Source: Methylobacterium sp. Leaf108
GTDB lineage: Bacteria > Pseudomonadota > Alphaproteobacteria > Rhizobiales > Beijerinckiaceae
DNA length: 64,000 nt
Assembly (NCBI RefSeq): GCF_001423265.1
Contig: NZ_LMND01000012.1
Coordinates: forward strand, 193,501-257,500
Direction of reading: 5' to 3'
Part shown: positions 1 through 10,069 of the stretch, in pieces
Layout of the letters: every line of letters begins with the position of its first letter
Numbering within the stretch: position 1 is the stretch's first letter
The notes under the pieces: generated by a model
Told to the model about the DNA's origin: nothing
Seen by the model: only the letters and a program-made list of their open reading frames with translations
The model's database searches: none
Translations under genes and position numbers: made by a program

Positions 1-339
1 GGTGCCGTTCATGCCGGCGAGCTGCATCTCGTAGTCGAGGTCGGTCCCGTCGCGCAGGCCCCGGATGAACAGGGTCGCCCCGTGGCGCCGCGCGGCGGTG
101 ACGGCGAGATCGTCGAAGGTGGCGATTTCGAGCTCGGTGCCTTCCGCGATCGCAAGGGGCTCGCAGGTGGACCGGAGCAGGTCCACCCGCTCCTCGGGCG
201 AGAACAGCGGGGTCTTGCCCGGATGGATGCCGATGGCGATGACGAGACGGGGCACGAGCCGGCAGGCCTGACGGATGACGTCGAGGTGTCCGTTCGTGAC
301 CGGGTCGAAGGACCCGGCGTAGAGCGCGGTGCGGATCAT
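1..339 (-). CDS. coaD: Pantetheine-phosphate adenylyltransferase, 5' part only
   Basis: Reading the minus strand from an ATG at 339 gives 113 open codons that run off the left edge of the window, so the C-terminal third is missing. The N-terminus has the nucleotidyltransferase signature [10 protein letters not shown] with the TNGH form of the HxGH motif, and later [15 protein letters not shown], both typical of CoaD. The enzyme transfers AMP from ATP to 4'-phosphopantetheine, the fourth step of coenzyme A synthesis, in the cytoplasm. The family is about 160-170 residues, so roughly 50 are outside the window. It is transcribed away from maf; the 270 bases between 340 and 609 show no convincing gene. 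Identification rests on the motifs and is firm. Confidence 0.93.
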   Translation of the reverse strand, partial: MIRTALYAGSFDPVTNGHLDVIRQACRLVPRLVIAIGIHPGKTPLFSPEERVDLLRSTCEPLAIAEGTELEIATFDDLAVTAARRHGATLFIRGLRDGTDLDYEMQLAGMNGT

Positions 340-609
340 CGTGTGGCGGCCTAGAGCATTTCGCCCCGAAACGGAACCTCCGGCGGGCCCGGCGCGGTTT
401 TCGGCTGCGCACCCGCCGGCGGGAAAGGAGCCGGCATCGACCGCAGACCGTTTCGCCCGGCGCGTTCCCAAGCCGGCCGGTTTCCAGTAGCGTCCCGCCG
501 CCGAACCGCCCCCCCTTTTTCGTCGCCGGCGCCGTCGACGGGCGCGGCACCGTCCCGAACCCTGGCTTCAGACAGGATCGTCATCCCCCATGCCGGCTTT
601 CCCGCCACG

Positions 610-1257
610 ATGAACGACATCGCACCATCCGGCACCATCGCCTCGGCGCGCCTCGTCCTCGCGTCCGCCTCGCCCCGCCGCCTCGCCCTCCTGCAACAGG
701 CCGGCATCGAGCCGGACGCCCTCCTGCCGGCGGACGTCGACGAGACGCCCCTCAAGGGCGAGACGCCCCGCGACCACGCGCGTCGCCTGGCACGGGACAA
801 GCTCGCCGTGGCCGGCGAGGCCGCGCGCCGGCGCGACGACATGCGGGCGGCCTACATCGTGTCGGCCGACACCGTGGTGGCGGTGGGCCGGCGCATCCTG
901 CCCAAGACCGAGTTGCCCGACGAGGCCGCCGATTGCCTGCGCCTGCTGTCGGGCCGCCAGCACCGCGTCTTCACCGCGGTCTGCGTCCTGTCGCCCAAGG
1001 ACCAGCGCCGCGAGCGGCTGGTGGAGACCCGGGTGCGGTTCAAGCGCCTGTCGTCCCGCGACATCGAGCGCTACCTCGCCTCGGGGGAGTGGCGCGGCAA
1101 AGCCGGGGGCTACGCCATCCAGGGGCTGGCCGGGGCTTTCGTGGTCAAGCTCGTCGGGTCCTACGGGGCGGTGGTCGGCCTGCCGCTCTACGAAACCCTC
1201 ACCCTCCTGGAGGGGGAAGGCTTTCCCGTGCGCGACCGCTGGGGGAGCCCGCTGTGA
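610..1257 (+). CDS. maf: Maf-like nucleoside triphosphate pyrophosphatase
   Basis: A 215-residue cytoplasmic protein of the Maf/YceF family, which hydrolyses non-canonical or methylated nucleoside triphosphates to monophosphates. The family signature ASASPRR lies at about residues 18-24, the ADTVV stretch near residue 87, and the conserved [16 protein letters not shown] block near residue 165. Length fits the family (190-215). The ATG at 610 is the first plausible start. The gene is translationally coupled to the next one: its TGA overlaps the GTG of yacG. The pairing of maf with yacG is common in alphaproteobacteria, often downstream of infA. Whether this copy acts on dTTP/UTP or on methylated nucleotides cannot be decided here. 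Confidence 0.93.
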   Translation: MNDIAPSGTIASARLVLASASPRRLALLQQAGIEPDALLPADVDETPLKGETPRDHARRLARDKLAVAGEAARRRDDMRAAYIVSADTVVAVGRRILPKTELPDEAADCLRLLSGRQHRVFTAVCVLSPKDQRRERLVETRVRFKRLSSRDIERYLASGEWRGKAGGYAIQGLAGAFVVKLVGSYGAVVGLPLYETLTLLEGEGFPVRDRWGSPL

Positions 1258-1463
1258 GCGCCCGCAAGGCTCCAGCCTCCGACGTGCCGCCCTGCCCGAT
1301 CTGCGCCAAGCCGGCGAAGGCGGGCTTCGCGCCGTTCTGCTCGGCGCGCTGCGCCGACGTCGACCTCGGGCGCTGGCTCACCGACCGCTACGCCATCCCG
1401 ACGCCCATCGACGAGGACGAGGACGGCGAGCCGCCCGAGAGCGGGCCCCGCGGGACGCCCTGA
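1254..1463 (+). CDS. yacG: DNA gyrase inhibitor YacG (zinc-binding)
   Basis: A 69-residue protein starting at a GTG that overlaps the maf stop (GTGA). It carries a four-cysteine zinc site, CPIC at residues 14-17 and FCSARC ending at residue 33, followed by DLGRWL and an acidic tail ([11 protein letters not shown]), the standard YacG layout. In E. coli the family binds GyrB and blocks DNA binding by gyrase; the role here is inferred by homology. The overlap with maf shows co-translation. The alternative frame at 933-1463 has no family features. Confidence 0.9.
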   Translation: MSARKAPASDVPPCPICAKPAKAGFAPFCSARCADVDLGRWLTDRYAIPTPIDEDEDGEPPESGPRGTP

Positions 1464-1540
1464 GCGCGGCCCGCTACAAGCCCCCACCGGCACCCCCTCG
1501 TCCCGGCCGGACGACCGCACCACGATCCCACAAGGCAGCG

Positions 1541-3397
1541 ATGACATCCCGCCTCGACGAAGCCCGGCGCGCCCTCAAGACCACCTTCGGCTACGACGAT
1601 TTCCGCCCCGGGCAGGACGAGGTGATCGGGGCCGTCCTCGACGGGACCGACGTATTCGCGGTGATGCCGACGGGGTCGGGCAAGTCGATGACCTACCAGC
1701 TGCCGGCCCTCGTCGAGCATTCGCTCACGGTGGTGGTCTCGCCGCTGATCGCGCTCATGCACGATCAAGTGCAGCAGATGCTCGGCTTCGGCGTCGCGGC
1801 CGCCACGCTGAATTCGTCGGTGCCGGAGGCGACCTCCCGCGAGACCTGGCGGCAGATCCGGTCCGGCGACCTGCGCCTGCTGTTCGTCTCGCCCGAGCGA
1901 CTGATGATGGAGGGGCTGATCGAGGCCCTGCGCGACGCCGACGTGCGGCGCCTGGCCGTCGACGAGGCGCATTGCGTCTCGCAATGGGGACACGACTTCC
2001 GGCCCGAATACCGCGACCTCGCCCGCGCCCGTACCGCGCTCGGCGACGTCCAGACCCTGGCGCTCACCGCCACCGCCGACAAGGCGACGCGGGCCGACAT
2101 CACCGAGCGGCTGTTTCCCGCCGGGCGCCCGCTCAAGGCCTTCGTCCATTCCTTCGACCGGCCCAACATCCGGCTGACCTTCGCGCCCAAGGACCAGCCG
2201 ACGCGCCAGATCGAGCGGTTCCTGAAGTCGCGCCGCCAGGAGAGCGGCATCATCTACTGCTCGTCGCGCAAGCGCACCGAGCAACTGGCGGAGGTGCTGG
2301 CCAAGGACGGCTTCAACGCCCTGCCCTATCACGCCGGCCTCGACCAGGGCACGCGCATGAAGAACCAGGACACCTTCCTGCAGGAGGACGGCGTGGTGAT
2401 GACCGCCACCGTCGCCTTCGGCATGGGCATCAACAAGCCCGACGTCCGCTTCGTCTGCCACGCCGACATGCCCTCCAACGTCGAGGGCTACTACCAGGAG
2501 ATCGGCCGGGCCGGGCGCGACGGCCTGCCCGCCGACACCCTCACCCTCTACGGCCTCGACGACATGTCGTTGAAGCGCCGCCAGATCGACGAGAAGGACG
2601 TGCCGGACGAGCGTCGGCGGGTCGAGCGGCGCAAGCTCGAGGCGATGATCGCTCTGTGCGAGGGCGCCCTGTGCCGGCGCCAGTCGCTGCTCGCCTATTT
2701 CGACGAGGCGAGCGAGCCGTGCGGGCGTTGCGACCTGTGCCGCGGCGGCGTTTCGCTCGTGGATTCCACGGTGCCGGCCCAGAAGCTGCTCTCGGCGATC
2801 GTGCGCACCGGCCAGCGGTTCGGGGCGGCCTACGTCTGCGACGTGGTCCACGGCAAGGAATCCGACCAGATCCGCCGCAACGGCCACGCCGCGCTCAAGA
2901 CCTTCGGGGTCGGCGCCGACAGGCCGGTGCCGGCCTGGCGGGCGATGCTGCGCCAGCTCTTCGCCGCCGGCGCGGTGGCCGAGAACGCCGACGGGCACGG
3001 CGGCCTCAGCCTGACCGGCAAGGGCGAGGACATCCTGTTCGGGCGCCAGACGGTGCAGCTGCGCCCCGATCCCGAGCCGCGCCCCGCCGAACCGCGCGAC
3101 CGCCGCCGGGCCGGACCCGTGCGCGACGAAGCCGACCTCGACCTCGATCCGGCGACGGAGGCCCTGTTCCAGCACCTGCGCGGCCTGCGTGCCACCATCG
3201 CGCGCTCCGAAGGCATCGCCGCCTTCATGGTCTTCCCCGACCGCACCCTGATCGAGATGGCCAAATCCAAGCCGGTCGACCTCTATGCCCTGCGCACCGT
3301 CCACGGGGTCGGCGAGAAGAAGCGCGAGGCGTATGGCGAGCGCTTCGTGGGGGCGATCGCCGAGTTCCTGGCCGGGAGCCCCGCCGCGTCGGCCTGA
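1541..3397 (+). CDS. recQ: ATP-dependent DNA helicase RecQ
   Basis: A 618-residue superfamily 2 helicase. Walker A PTGSGKS lies near residue 46, the DEAH box ([18 protein letters not shown]) near residue 140, helicase motifs V and VI (IGRAGRDG) near residue 325, then the RQC zinc site with cysteines in [10 protein letters not shown] and CGRCDLC around residues 377-400, a winged-helix region, and a C-terminal HRDC domain from about residue 530. This matches E. coli RecQ in order and length (about 610). It unwinds 3'-to-5' at recombination and stalled-fork structures. The ATG at 1541 follows a short spacer after yacG; no regulatory signal is obvious. A charged, Arg/Pro-rich linker (about residues 510-530) separates the RQC and HRDC domains. 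Confidence 0.95.
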   Translation: MTSRLDEARRALKTTFGYDDFRPGQDEVIGAVLDGTDVFAVMPTGSGKSMTYQLPALVEHSLTVVVSPLIALMHDQVQQMLGFGVAAATLNSSVPEATSRETWRQIRSGDLRLLFVSPERLMMEGLIEALRDADVRRLAVDEAHCVSQWGHDFRPEYRDLARARTALGDVQTLALTATADKATRADITERLFPAGRPLKAFVHSFDRPNIRLTFAPKDQPTRQIERFLKSRRQESGIIYCSSRKRTEQLAEVLAKDGFNALPYHAGLDQGTRMKNQDTFLQEDGVVMTATVAFGMGINKPDVRFVCHADMPSNVEGYYQEIGRAGRDGLPADTLTLYGLDDMSLKRRQIDEKDVPDERRRVERRKLEAMIALCEGALCRRQSLLAYFDEASEPCGRCDLCRGGVSLVDSTVPAQKLLSAIVRTGQRFGAAYVCDVVHGKESDQIRRNGHAALKTFGVGADRPVPAWRAMLRQLFAAGAVAENADGHGGLSLTGKGEDILFGRQTVQLRPDPEPRPAEPRDRRRAGPVRDEADLDLDPATEALFQHLRGLRATIARSEGIAAFMVFPDRTLIEMAKSKPVDLYALRTVHGVGEKKREAYGERFVGAIAEFLAGSPAASA

Positions 3398-3571
3398 CGC
3401 GGTTTCCCCTCGTCGCAGGGTGGCCGGATCGTGTAGGGGACATGTCCCGCGCGCGTCCGAGGCCCCATCGCCCCGGCGCCGCCACAACCGGACGGACGGC
3501 CCATCTCCCACGACATCGCGCCCACCGGCACGCCACCCGAGACCCGAGCCAGGGACGCCCTGCCCCGGCAG

Positions 3572-4744
3572 GTGTTCTACATGCCCGGTTTCGATCCGCG
3601 CGAGCCCGAGACCTACTGGGGGTTGTTCCGCCGCGAGGCGCGGCTCACCGCGACGCGGCGGGACACGCCGATCACGGTCGGCGATCCGGTGCGCTCGGCC
3701 GACGGGCTGCGGCTCGACTGGGAGCTCGCGAGCGAGGGACAGGCGACCCGCTACACCCTGCTGCGCTGGGACGACATCGTGCGTGCCCGGTTTCCCCGCC
3801 CCAACGGCCGGCGCTTCGTGGAGACCCTGGCGCTCGGCTGGCGCCTGTGGCGCACCGGCTACCTCAGCGCCTACCGGCGCGAGGCGCGGCGGTTCTACCG
3901 GGTCATCGTCGGCATCCACCTGATCTACCTCGGCATCGTGGCGGCGAGCGTCGCCCTCGCCTGCACCCTGCTGCTGCTCCCCGCCCAGGTCCTGCCGGCG
4001 CCTGTCGCCATCCTCGCCGTGCCGGCGGCGGCCTACGCCATCCTGTGGTGGCTGATGCGGATCACCCGCGAGAAGCCGTTCTTCGTCGCCCATCTCGTGG
4101 ACGACACCGCCTTCACCCATGCCCATGCCAAGGGCGAGGCCCCCGAGATGGAGGCGCGGCTCGACGCCTTCGCGGCCCTGATCCGCGCCGCCGAGGGCAA
4201 GGCCAGCGAGATCGTGCTGATCGGCCATTCCTCGTCGAGCTTCTTCGGCTACGAGGCCCTCGACCGGGTGCTCCTGAACGACCCCGACTTCGGCACCCGC
4301 GGCACCCCGGTCTCCTTCGTGACGATCGGCAGCGTGATCCCCTGGATCACGCTCGACGCCAACGCGCACGCCAGCCGCGCGGCGCTCGCCCGGGTGGGGG
4401 CCGCCGCGGCGATCGGCTGGCTCGACATCCGCACGAAGTGGGACTGGCTCTCGATCCACAAGCGCGATCCGCTCAGCGCCTCGGGGCTGCCCTCGCCCAA
4501 AGCGCATCGGCCGGTGGAATTCCACGTGCGGATGCCCGACCTCGTCTCGGAGAAGCGCCTGTCGCGCCGGCGCTTCAACCTGTTCCAGATGCACTTCCAG
4601 CTGCTGATGTCGAGCGAGAGCCCCGACACCTTCGACTACATCAGCCTCATCACGGGCGCGGAGCCGATCCACGGGCTGATCGAGCGGTGGCGCAGCGTGA
4701 AGGCGCAGCCGATGGGGCAGGAGTCCGCCGAGGTCGAGCGCTGA
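3572..4744 (+). CDS. Membrane-anchored alpha/beta-hydrolase-like protein, function unknown
   Basis: A protein of about 390 residues. It has two hydrophobic segments close together (about residues 112-137 and 144-164) followed by a soluble domain with a nucleophile-elbow-like motif, IGHSSSS, near residue 217, and the context ITIGSVIPW later. This suggests an integral-membrane protein with a serine-hydrolase-fold domain facing one side. The start is uncertain: the GTG at 3572 sits directly before [13 protein letters not shown], and the frame is open further upstream, so a non-standard or more distal start is possible. It is followed by purL after 110 bases. Similar uncharacterised proteins with a YMPGFDPR start are known in Rhizobiales, as far as I recall; no substrate can be proposed. 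Confidence 0.75.
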   Translation: MFYMPGFDPREPETYWGLFRREARLTATRRDTPITVGDPVRSADGLRLDWELASEGQATRYTLLRWDDIVRARFPRPNGRRFVETLALGWRLWRTGYLSAYRREARRFYRVIVGIHLIYLGIVAASVALACTLLLLPAQVLPAPVAILAVPAAAYAILWWLMRITREKPFFVAHLVDDTAFTHAHAKGEAPEMEARLDAFAALIRAAEGKASEIVLIGHSSSSFFGYEALDRVLLNDPDFGTRGTPVSFVTIGSVIPWITLDANAHASRAALARVGAAAAIGWLDIRTKWDWLSIHKRDPLSASGLPSPKAHRPVEFHVRMPDLVSEKRLSRRRFNLFQMHFQLLMSSESPDTFDYISLITGAEPIHGLIERWRSVKAQPMGQESAEVER

Positions 4745-4763
4745 CGGCCGGGTTTTCGTCGCG

Positions 4764-4791
4764 AAACCGGCGGCCACAAACCGGTGGCCAC
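4764..4791. repeat. 14-bp tandem repeat upstream of purL
   Basis: Two adjacent 14-bp units, aaaccggcggccac at 4764-4777 and aaaccggtggccac at 4778-4791, differ at one base. They lie 64 bp before the purL start, in the only intergenic space upstream of it. A pair of binding sites for a regulator is one possible reading; a simple slippage duplication is another. Confidence 0.5.
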
Positions 4792-4854
4792 ATCGCGCAA
4801 ACCTGCTTAGAGCCGTGCCTTCCGGTTCCGGCCGAGCCGGTCGAGGGGAGTCGC

Positions 4855-7074
4855 ATGTTCCGCAACGAAGTTCCGATCACCCCCGAGCTCATCAAGCAGC
4901 ACGGCCTGACGCCCGACGAGTACGCGCGGTTCCGCGGCCTGATCGGACGCGACCCGACGCTGACGGAGCTCGGCATCGTCTCGGCGATGTGGAACGAGCA
5001 CTGCTCCTACAAGTCGTCGCGCAAGCATCTGCGCGGGCTGCCGACCACGGGGCCGCACGTGATCCAGGGGCCGGGCGAGAACGCCGGCGTCATCGACATC
5101 GGCGACGGGCTGGCCTGCGTCTTCAAGATGGAGAGCCACAACCACCCGAGCTTCATCGAGCCCTACCAGGGCGCGGCGACGGGGGTCGGCGGCATCCTGC
5201 GCGACGTCTTCACGATGGGAGCGCGGCCGATCGCGGCCTTGAACGCCCTGCGGTTCGGCTCGCCGGACCATCCGCGCACCCGCCACCTCGTCTCGGGCGT
5301 GGTGGCCGGCATCGGCGGCTACGGCAATTCCTTCGGCGTGCCGACGGTGGGCGGCGCCGTCGGCTTCCATTCCCGCTACGACGGCAACATCCTCGTCAAC
5401 GCCATGGCGGTGGGCTTGGCGCGCACCGACGCGATCTTCTACGCGGCGGCCACCGGCGTCGGTAACCCGATCGTCTACCTCGGCTCGAAGACCGGCCGCG
5501 ACGGCATCCACGGCGCCAGCATGGCCTCGGCCGAGTTCGACGACGCCTCGGAATCGAAGCGCCCCACCGTCCAGGTCGGCGACCCCTTCGCGGAGAAGCT
5601 GCTGCTGGAGGCCTGTCTCGAACTCATGGCCTCGGGCGCCGTCATCGCGATCCAGGACATGGGGGCGGCGGGGCTGACCTGCTCGGCCGTCGAGATGGGC
5701 GCCAAGGGCGATCTGGGCGTCGAACTCCACATCGAGAAGGTGCCGGCCCGCGAGGCCGGCATGAGCGCCTACGAGATGATGCTGTCGGAGAGCCAGGAGC
5801 GCATGCTCATGGTCCTCAAGCCCGGCATGGAGGCCGAGGCGCAAGCCATCTTCGTGAAGTGGGGCCTCGACTTCGCGGTGATCGGGCACACCACAGACAC
5901 GCTGCGCTTCGTCGTCAAGCACGACGGCGTCGTCATGGCCGACCTGCCGATCAAGGAGCTCGGCGACGAGGCCCCCCTCTACGACCGCCCCCACATCGCC
6001 AACACCCACCAGCCGGTGGTCGCGGCCGCCGAGGTAGCGGCCCCGGTCGGCGACGCCGAGGCGCTGCTGACCCTCCTCGGGTCGCCGGACCTGTCCTCGA
6101 AGCGCTGGGTCTACGAGCAGTACGATCACTTCATCGGCGGCAACACCGTCCAGAAGCCCGGCGGCGACGCCGCCATCGTCCGCGTCGAGGACGGTCCCAA
6201 GGGTCTGGTGCTCACCTGCGACGTCACCCCACGCTACTGCGAGGCCGATCCGGTCGCCGGCGGCCGGCAGGCGGTGGCGGAGGCCTGGCGCAACATCACC
6301 GCCGTCGGCGGTCGCCCGCTCGCGATCACCGACAACCTCAACTTCGGTAACCCGGAGAAGCCCGAGGTGATGGGCCAGCTCGTGGGCTGCCTCAAGGGCA
6401 TCGGCGAGGCCTGCCTGGCGTTGGACTTCCCCGTCGTGTCGGGCAACGTCTCGCTCTACAACGAGACCAACGGCGTCGGCATCCTTCCCACCCCGACCAT
6501 CGGCGGCGTCGGCCTCCTCGACGACGTCACGCGCCACGCCACGATCGCCCTGAAGCGCGAGGGCGACGTCCTGGTGCTGCTGGGCGAGACCGCGGGCTGG
6601 CTCGGCCAGTCGGTCTACCTCGCGGTCGTCGCCGGCCGCGAGGAAGGCGCACCACCTCCGGTCGACCTCGCCGCCGAGCGCCGCAACGGCGACTTTTTGC
6701 GCGGCTTCATCAGCTCCGGGCGGATCGAAAGCGTCCACGACCTCTCCGACGGCGGCCTCGGCATCGCCGTGGCCGAGATGGCCCTGGCCGGCGGCCTCGG
6801 CGCGACCCTGGGCGAGGGCCCCGCCGGCGTCCCGGCCCATGCCTGGCTCTTCGGCGAGGACCAGGCCCGCTACCTCCTGAGCACCGACCTCACCACGGCG
6901 CAGGACCTGCTGGCGCGCGCAGCGGAACTCGGCATCGCGGCGGCCATCGTCGGCAGCGTCGGCGGCGACGGTTTGACCTTGCCCGGCGGACAGACCATCT
7001 CGCTGACGGCCCTGCGCGAGGCGCACGAGGGCTGGCTTCCCGCCTACATGGCGAGCCGGCCGGCCGCCGCCTGA
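4855..7074 (+). CDS. purL: Phosphoribosylformylglycinamidine synthase subunit PurL
   Basis: A 739-residue protein of the short (PurL of the PurSLQ complex) type, lacking the glutaminase domain of the long enterobacterial form. Recognisable blocks include [17 protein letters not shown] near residue 42, the substrate and metal-binding [12 protein letters not shown] near residue 94, [12 protein letters not shown], and the second-half counterpart [11 protein letters not shown]. It converts FGAR to FGAM in purine synthesis using ammonia from PurQ. Neither purS nor purQ is in the window. The ATG at 4855 is chosen because the family begins with [16 protein letters not shown]; a much longer frame upstream is a shadow of recQ. 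Confidence 0.95.
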   Translation: MFRNEVPITPELIKQHGLTPDEYARFRGLIGRDPTLTELGIVSAMWNEHCSYKSSRKHLRGLPTTGPHVIQGPGENAGVIDIGDGLACVFKMESHNHPSFIEPYQGAATGVGGILRDVFTMGARPIAALNALRFGSPDHPRTRHLVSGVVAGIGGYGNSFGVPTVGGAVGFHSRYDGNILVNAMAVGLARTDAIFYAAATGVGNPIVYLGSKTGRDGIHGASMASAEFDDASESKRPTVQVGDPFAEKLLLEACLELMASGAVIAIQDMGAAGLTCSAVEMGAKGDLGVELHIEKVPAREAGMSAYEMMLSESQERMLMVLKPGMEAEAQAIFVKWGLDFAVIGHTTDTLRFVVKHDGVVMADLPIKELGDEAPLYDRPHIANTHQPVVAAAEVAAPVGDAEALLTLLGSPDLSSKRWVYEQYDHFIGGNTVQKPGGDAAIVRVEDGPKGLVLTCDVTPRYCEADPVAGGRQAVAEAWRNITAVGGRPLAITDNLNFGNPEKPEVMGQLVGCLKGIGEACLALDFPVVSGNVSLYNETNGVGILPTPTIGGVGLLDDVTRHATIALKREGDVLVLLGETAGWLGQSVYLAVVAGREEGAPPPVDLAAERRNGDFLRGFISSGRIESVHDLSDGGLGIAVAEMALAGGLGATLGEGPAGVPAHAWLFGEDQARYLLSTDLTTAQDLLARAAELGIAAAIVGSVGGDGLTLPGGQTISLTALREAHEGWLPAYMASRPAAA

Positions 7075-7096
7075 CATTTCTTCGAGGAGACACCCG

Positions 7097-7333
7097 ATGC
7101 CGATGGATGCGCGCGAGATCGAGGCGATGATCCGGGAAGCGCTGCCCGACGCGAGGATCGAGATCAAGGATCTCGCAGGCGACGGCGACCATTACGCCGC
7201 CACCGTCATCTCGTCGGCCTTCAAGGGCAAGACGCGGGTGGCCCAGCACCAGCTCGTCTACAACGCGCTCCAGGGGCGGATGGGGGGTGTCCTCCACGCC
7301 CTTGCGCTGACCACGGGCGTCCCCCAGGATTGA
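7097..7333 (+). CDS. bolA: BolA family protein
   Basis: A 78-residue protein with the BolA class II-like fold signature, including the invariant histidine region KTRVAQHQLVYNAL. BolA proteins pair with CGFS monothiol glutaredoxins through a shared [2Fe-2S] cluster and act in iron signalling and iron-sulfur transfer. The expected partner, grxD, lies 560 bp downstream, separated by an unrelated DUF29 gene. A good ribosome site (gaggagac) precedes the ATG. The gene is 22 bp after purL and may be read from the same transcript. Confidence 0.92.
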   Translation: MPMDAREIEAMIREALPDARIEIKDLAGDGDHYAATVISSAFKGKTRVAQHQLVYNALQGRMGGVLHALALTTGVPQD

Positions 7334-7356
7334 TCCGCTTCAGCGGGGTCGATCAC

Positions 7357-7863
7357 ATGGATCAGCCGAGCCTCTACGACGACGACATCGTGACCTGGGC
7401 CGAGCAGCAGGCCGCTGCCGTTCGCGCCCTCGCGTCACGGCCCGATCTGTCGAATGCCCTCGACTGGGAGAACGTCGCCGAGGAGATCGAGAGCGTGGGG
7501 CGGTCCCAGATCAGCGCGGTCGAGCAGAAGCTCCTGCAGGTGCTCATCCACGTGCTGAAGTACATGTCTGCGCCGAGTGCACAATCGACCCGATCCTGGC
7601 GATCCGAGGTGATCGCTTTTCATGCGGCGGCCCACCGGGCCTACTCTCCCGGCATGCGGCAGCGGATCGACTGGTCGTGGTTGTGGAAGACGGCACGGAT
7701 CCAGGCGGAAGTCTCCCTCCGGATGTTCGACGATCGCCTCGTCGTGGGCTTACCCGATGCGATACCGTTCACACCCGAAGAACTCGTTTCCGAGACCTTC
7801 ACGATGGACTGGGCCTTGGAGCGCCTCGCCTCGACCTTGAACAGGCCGGCCGACCATCACTAG
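7357..7863 (+). CDS. DUF29 family protein
   Basis: A 168-residue protein whose N-terminal two thirds match the DUF29 pattern: YDDDIVTWAEQQAAAVRAL, then LDWENVAEEIESVG, then a helical VEQKLLQVLIHVLKYM block. DUF29 proteins are small helical proteins common in cyanobacteria and alphaproteobacteria and have no established function. The ATG at 7357 is preferred over an upstream TTG because the family starts with SLYDxD. It lies 23 bp after bolA and 27 bp before grxD, interrupting a pair that is usually adjacent. Base composition is slightly lower in GC than its neighbours, consistent with later insertion. Confidence 0.85.
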   Translation: MDQPSLYDDDIVTWAEQQAAAVRALASRPDLSNALDWENVAEEIESVGRSQISAVEQKLLQVLIHVLKYMSAPSAQSTRSWRSEVIAFHAAAHRAYSPGMRQRIDWSWLWKTARIQAEVSLRMFDDRLVVGLPDAIPFTPEELVSETFTMDWALERLASTLNRPADHH

Positions 7864-7890
7864 ATCAAGCCACCAACGAGGACATACCCG

Positions 7891-8229
7891 ATGACCGACG
7901 CCAACACCGCCATCAAGGCCGAGATCGAATCCCAGGACGTGGTCGTGTTCATGAAGGGCACGCCGCAATTTCCGATGTGCGGCTTCTCGGGCCAGGTCGT
8001 GCAGATCCTCAACCACCTCGAAGTGCCGTTCAAGGGCGTGAACGTGCTCGACGACATGGCCATCCGCGACGGGATCAAGGCCTTCTCGAACTGGCCCACC
8101 ATCCCGCAGATCTACGTGAAGGGCGAGTTCGTCGGCGGCTGCGACATCACCCGCGAGATGTTCCAGTCCGGCGAACTGCAGCAGTTCCTGGCCGAGAAGG
8201 GCGTCCCGGTAAAGGCGCCCGCCGCCTGA
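7891..8229 (+). CDS. grxD: Monothiol glutaredoxin, Grx4 family
   Basis: A 112-residue CGFS-type monothiol glutaredoxin. The signature FMKGTPQFPMCGFSGQ holds the single active cysteine near residue 30, followed by the glutathione-binding NWPTIPQIYVKGEFVGGCDI block. Family length is 105-115. It binds a [2Fe-2S] cluster with glutathione and works with BolA (7097-7333) in iron-sulfur trafficking. A hairpin terminator follows 25 bp after the stop, closing the purL-bolA-DUF29-grxD cluster. Confidence 0.94.
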   Translation: MTDANTAIKAEIESQDVVVFMKGTPQFPMCGFSGQVVQILNHLEVPFKGVNVLDDMAIRDGIKAFSNWPTIPQIYVKGEFVGGCDITREMFQSGELQQFLAEKGVPVKAPAA

Positions 8230-8254
8230 GCGGCATCGTCACGGAACGTCGGAA

Positions 8255-8289
8255 AAGGGCGCGGGACCGCTTTGGTGGGCCGCGCCCTT
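8255..8289 (+). terminator. Stem-loop terminator after grxD
   Basis: A perfect 10-bp stem (aagggcgcgg at 8255-8264 pairing with ccgcgccctt at 8280-8289) encloses a 15-base loop, 25 bp past the grxD stop. There is only a weak T-rich tail, so termination may be partly Rho-dependent. Confidence 0.65.
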
Positions 8290-8404
8290 GTCGTGAGGGA
8301 GGGTACCGTCCCGTCCAACCACGCTGAGGCAGGGTTGCCACAGCGTCGGTCCATGTGCGCGGCCACTCTTGCGCGGCACGATTTCGCCACGGTTCGGACT
8401 TAGC

Positions 8405-8420
8405 CGTTTGCCTGCAAACG
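8405..8420. repeat. Short inverted repeat before the DUF882 gene
   Basis: Arms cgtttgc (8405-8411) and gcaaacg (8414-8420) form a near-continuous palindrome 65-80 bp upstream of the next gene, in a region with locally lower GC. It could be an operator; nothing else supports that. Confidence 0.35.
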
Positions 8421-8484
8421 ATGCAGCGTTCGGGTCCGTTAACCCCCCGTTTACGGTTTTCGGCAACCCTGCATTCACCATGAC

Positions 8485-10023
8485 GTGTCGCGCTCAGGCG
8501 TGGTCTGGCAGAGGGTGGGGACGATCGTGCAGGCACATCAGCGAGACAGATCGCCCGCGCCATCCCGGCATCGCCGCGGACTCCTGTCGCGATCCCTCGC
8601 CCTGATGACCGGCATCGCCGCGGGCGTCCTCGGTGGCGCGCACGGGACGCAGGACGCGGTCGCCAACGGCGACACCCGAACGATCTCGATCTTCCATTCC
8701 CACACGAAGGAAAGCGCGACGATCACGTTCAAGCGTGACGGGCGCTACGACCGCGCCGCCCTGGAGCAGCTCAACTGGATGCTGCGCGACTGGCGGGTCG
8801 ACGAGCCGACCAAGATGGACCCGCGCCTGTTCGACACGGTGTGGGAGGCCTACCGCTCGGTGGGCTCGTCCGAGCCGATCACCGTCGTCTCGGCCTACCG
8901 CTCGCCGGGCACCAACGCGATGCTGCGCCGCCGTTCGCGGGGCGTAGCCGAGTTCAGCCAGCATACCCGCGGCAAGGCGATGGATTTCTACCTGCCGGAC
9001 GTCTCGGTCGACCGCATCCGCGCGGTGGGCATGCAGATGCAGCGGGGCGGCGTCGGCTGGTACCCGAGCGCCGGTTCTCCCTTCGTCCACCTCGACGTCG
9101 GCTCGGTCCGCTCCTGGCCGCGCATGAGCCACGACCAGCTCGCGCGCCTGTTCCCCGACGGCCGGACCGTCCACCTGCCCAGCGATAACCGTCCGCTCGC
9201 CCGCTACGAGGAAGCCCGCGCCGAGATCCTGTCGCGCGGCGGCACCGTGCTGGGCTACACCCAGAACGCCCAAGGCGGTGAGGAGGACGAGGGCCCGAGC
9301 CTGAAGGGCTTCTTCGCCGGCCTGTTCGGCGGCGGCAGCCGGCCGAGCGAGGCCCAGATCCAAGCACCGGCCGCGCCCGCCAAGGCACGGACCAGGCCCG
9401 TCGTCGCCGTCGCCAGCGCCGATCCGGAGGACACGACCGGGACCCGCGCGGCACTGGCTTACGCCGCCGCCGAGCAGACCGCGAAATCCGCCCGTCGCGA
9501 TGGCCGCGATGCCCAGAGCCTGCTCACCGCCGAGCCGCAGGCGGTGAAGGACACCGTCCAGGCGATCATGCCGGCACCGCCGCGCAGGCCGTCCGAATTC
9601 GCCGCCGTCGCCGCTGCCCTCGCGATGCCCCTGCCGCCGCCGCGTCCCTCCGTCCAGGTCGCCTCGCTCGGAACCGCCGGCATGGCCAATCTCGGTCCGG
9701 TGCCGGCGCGGGCCGCCGCGACGGCGAACCTCGCCGCCGCAGAGCCCGATCCGCTTCCCGCATCCGCGCGACTGCCGCCGGATTCCGATCCGCGCGCGCA
9801 GATGCGCTGGTTGTTCGCCGTCGCGGTCGCCCAGTCGATCGATCGGGTGGCGCCGGTGGTGCATATGGCGGTCGCCCGTCCCCGCACCGAGGGCGCTCCC
9901 GACGGTCTCGTCGCCCGGCCGGCCGACGCCATGGCGGCGACCCGCTTCACGGCGCAAGGATCGCAGGCTCCGGCCACCGCCCGGTTCTCGGGCTCCGCCA
10001 CGCAGGCCCTCGCCCCGCGCTGA
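8485..10023 (+). CDS. DUF882 / peptidase M15-like murein hydrolase, secreted or membrane-anchored
   Basis: A 512-residue protein. After a basic N-terminus a hydrophobic segment (LALMTGIAAGVLGGA, about residues 38-52) looks like a signal anchor. Residues 65-225 form the YcbK/MepK (DUF882) domain, with the zinc-ligand pattern of M15 peptidases: SAYRSPGTN, then SQHTRGKAMDF (His and Asp), then VHLDVG (His). E. coli MepK cleaves 3-3 crosslinks in peptidoglycan, so a cell-wall endopeptidase role is likely. The C-terminal half (from about residue 270) is low-complexity, rich in Ala/Pro/Arg, and probably disordered. The start is uncertain; GTG at 8485 is used, but a later GTG (8527) is equally possible. 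A hairpin-bounded promoter region precedes it. Confidence 0.8.
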   Translation: MSRSGVVWQRVGTIVQAHQRDRSPAPSRHRRGLLSRSLALMTGIAAGVLGGAHGTQDAVANGDTRTISIFHSHTKESATITFKRDGRYDRAALEQLNWMLRDWRVDEPTKMDPRLFDTVWEAYRSVGSSEPITVVSAYRSPGTNAMLRRRSRGVAEFSQHTRGKAMDFYLPDVSVDRIRAVGMQMQRGGVGWYPSAGSPFVHLDVGSVRSWPRMSHDQLARLFPDGRTVHLPSDNRPLARYEEARAEILSRGGTVLGYTQNAQGGEEDEGPSLKGFFAGLFGGGSRPSEAQIQAPAAPAKARTRPVVAVASADPEDTTGTRAALAYAAAEQTAKSARRDGRDAQSLLTAEPQAVKDTVQAIMPAPPRRPSEFAAVAAALAMPLPPPRPSVQVASLGTAGMANLGPVPARAAATANLAAAEPDPLPASARLPPDSDPRAQMRWLFAVAVAQSIDRVAPVVHMAVARPRTEGAPDGLVARPADAMAATRFTAQGSQAPATARFSGSATQALAPR

Positions 10024-10069
10024 TTCCGGCCGGACAGGATGTCCGGTCACGTCACGGACGGAGATCGCC

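Noticed and set aside
1388..4777. 1129-residue minus-strand frame opposite recQ and the hydrolase
   Set aside because: Composition is Arg/Gly/His/Val-rich with no domain motif, typical of antisense frames in very GC-rich DNA; recQ on the other strand has full motifs.
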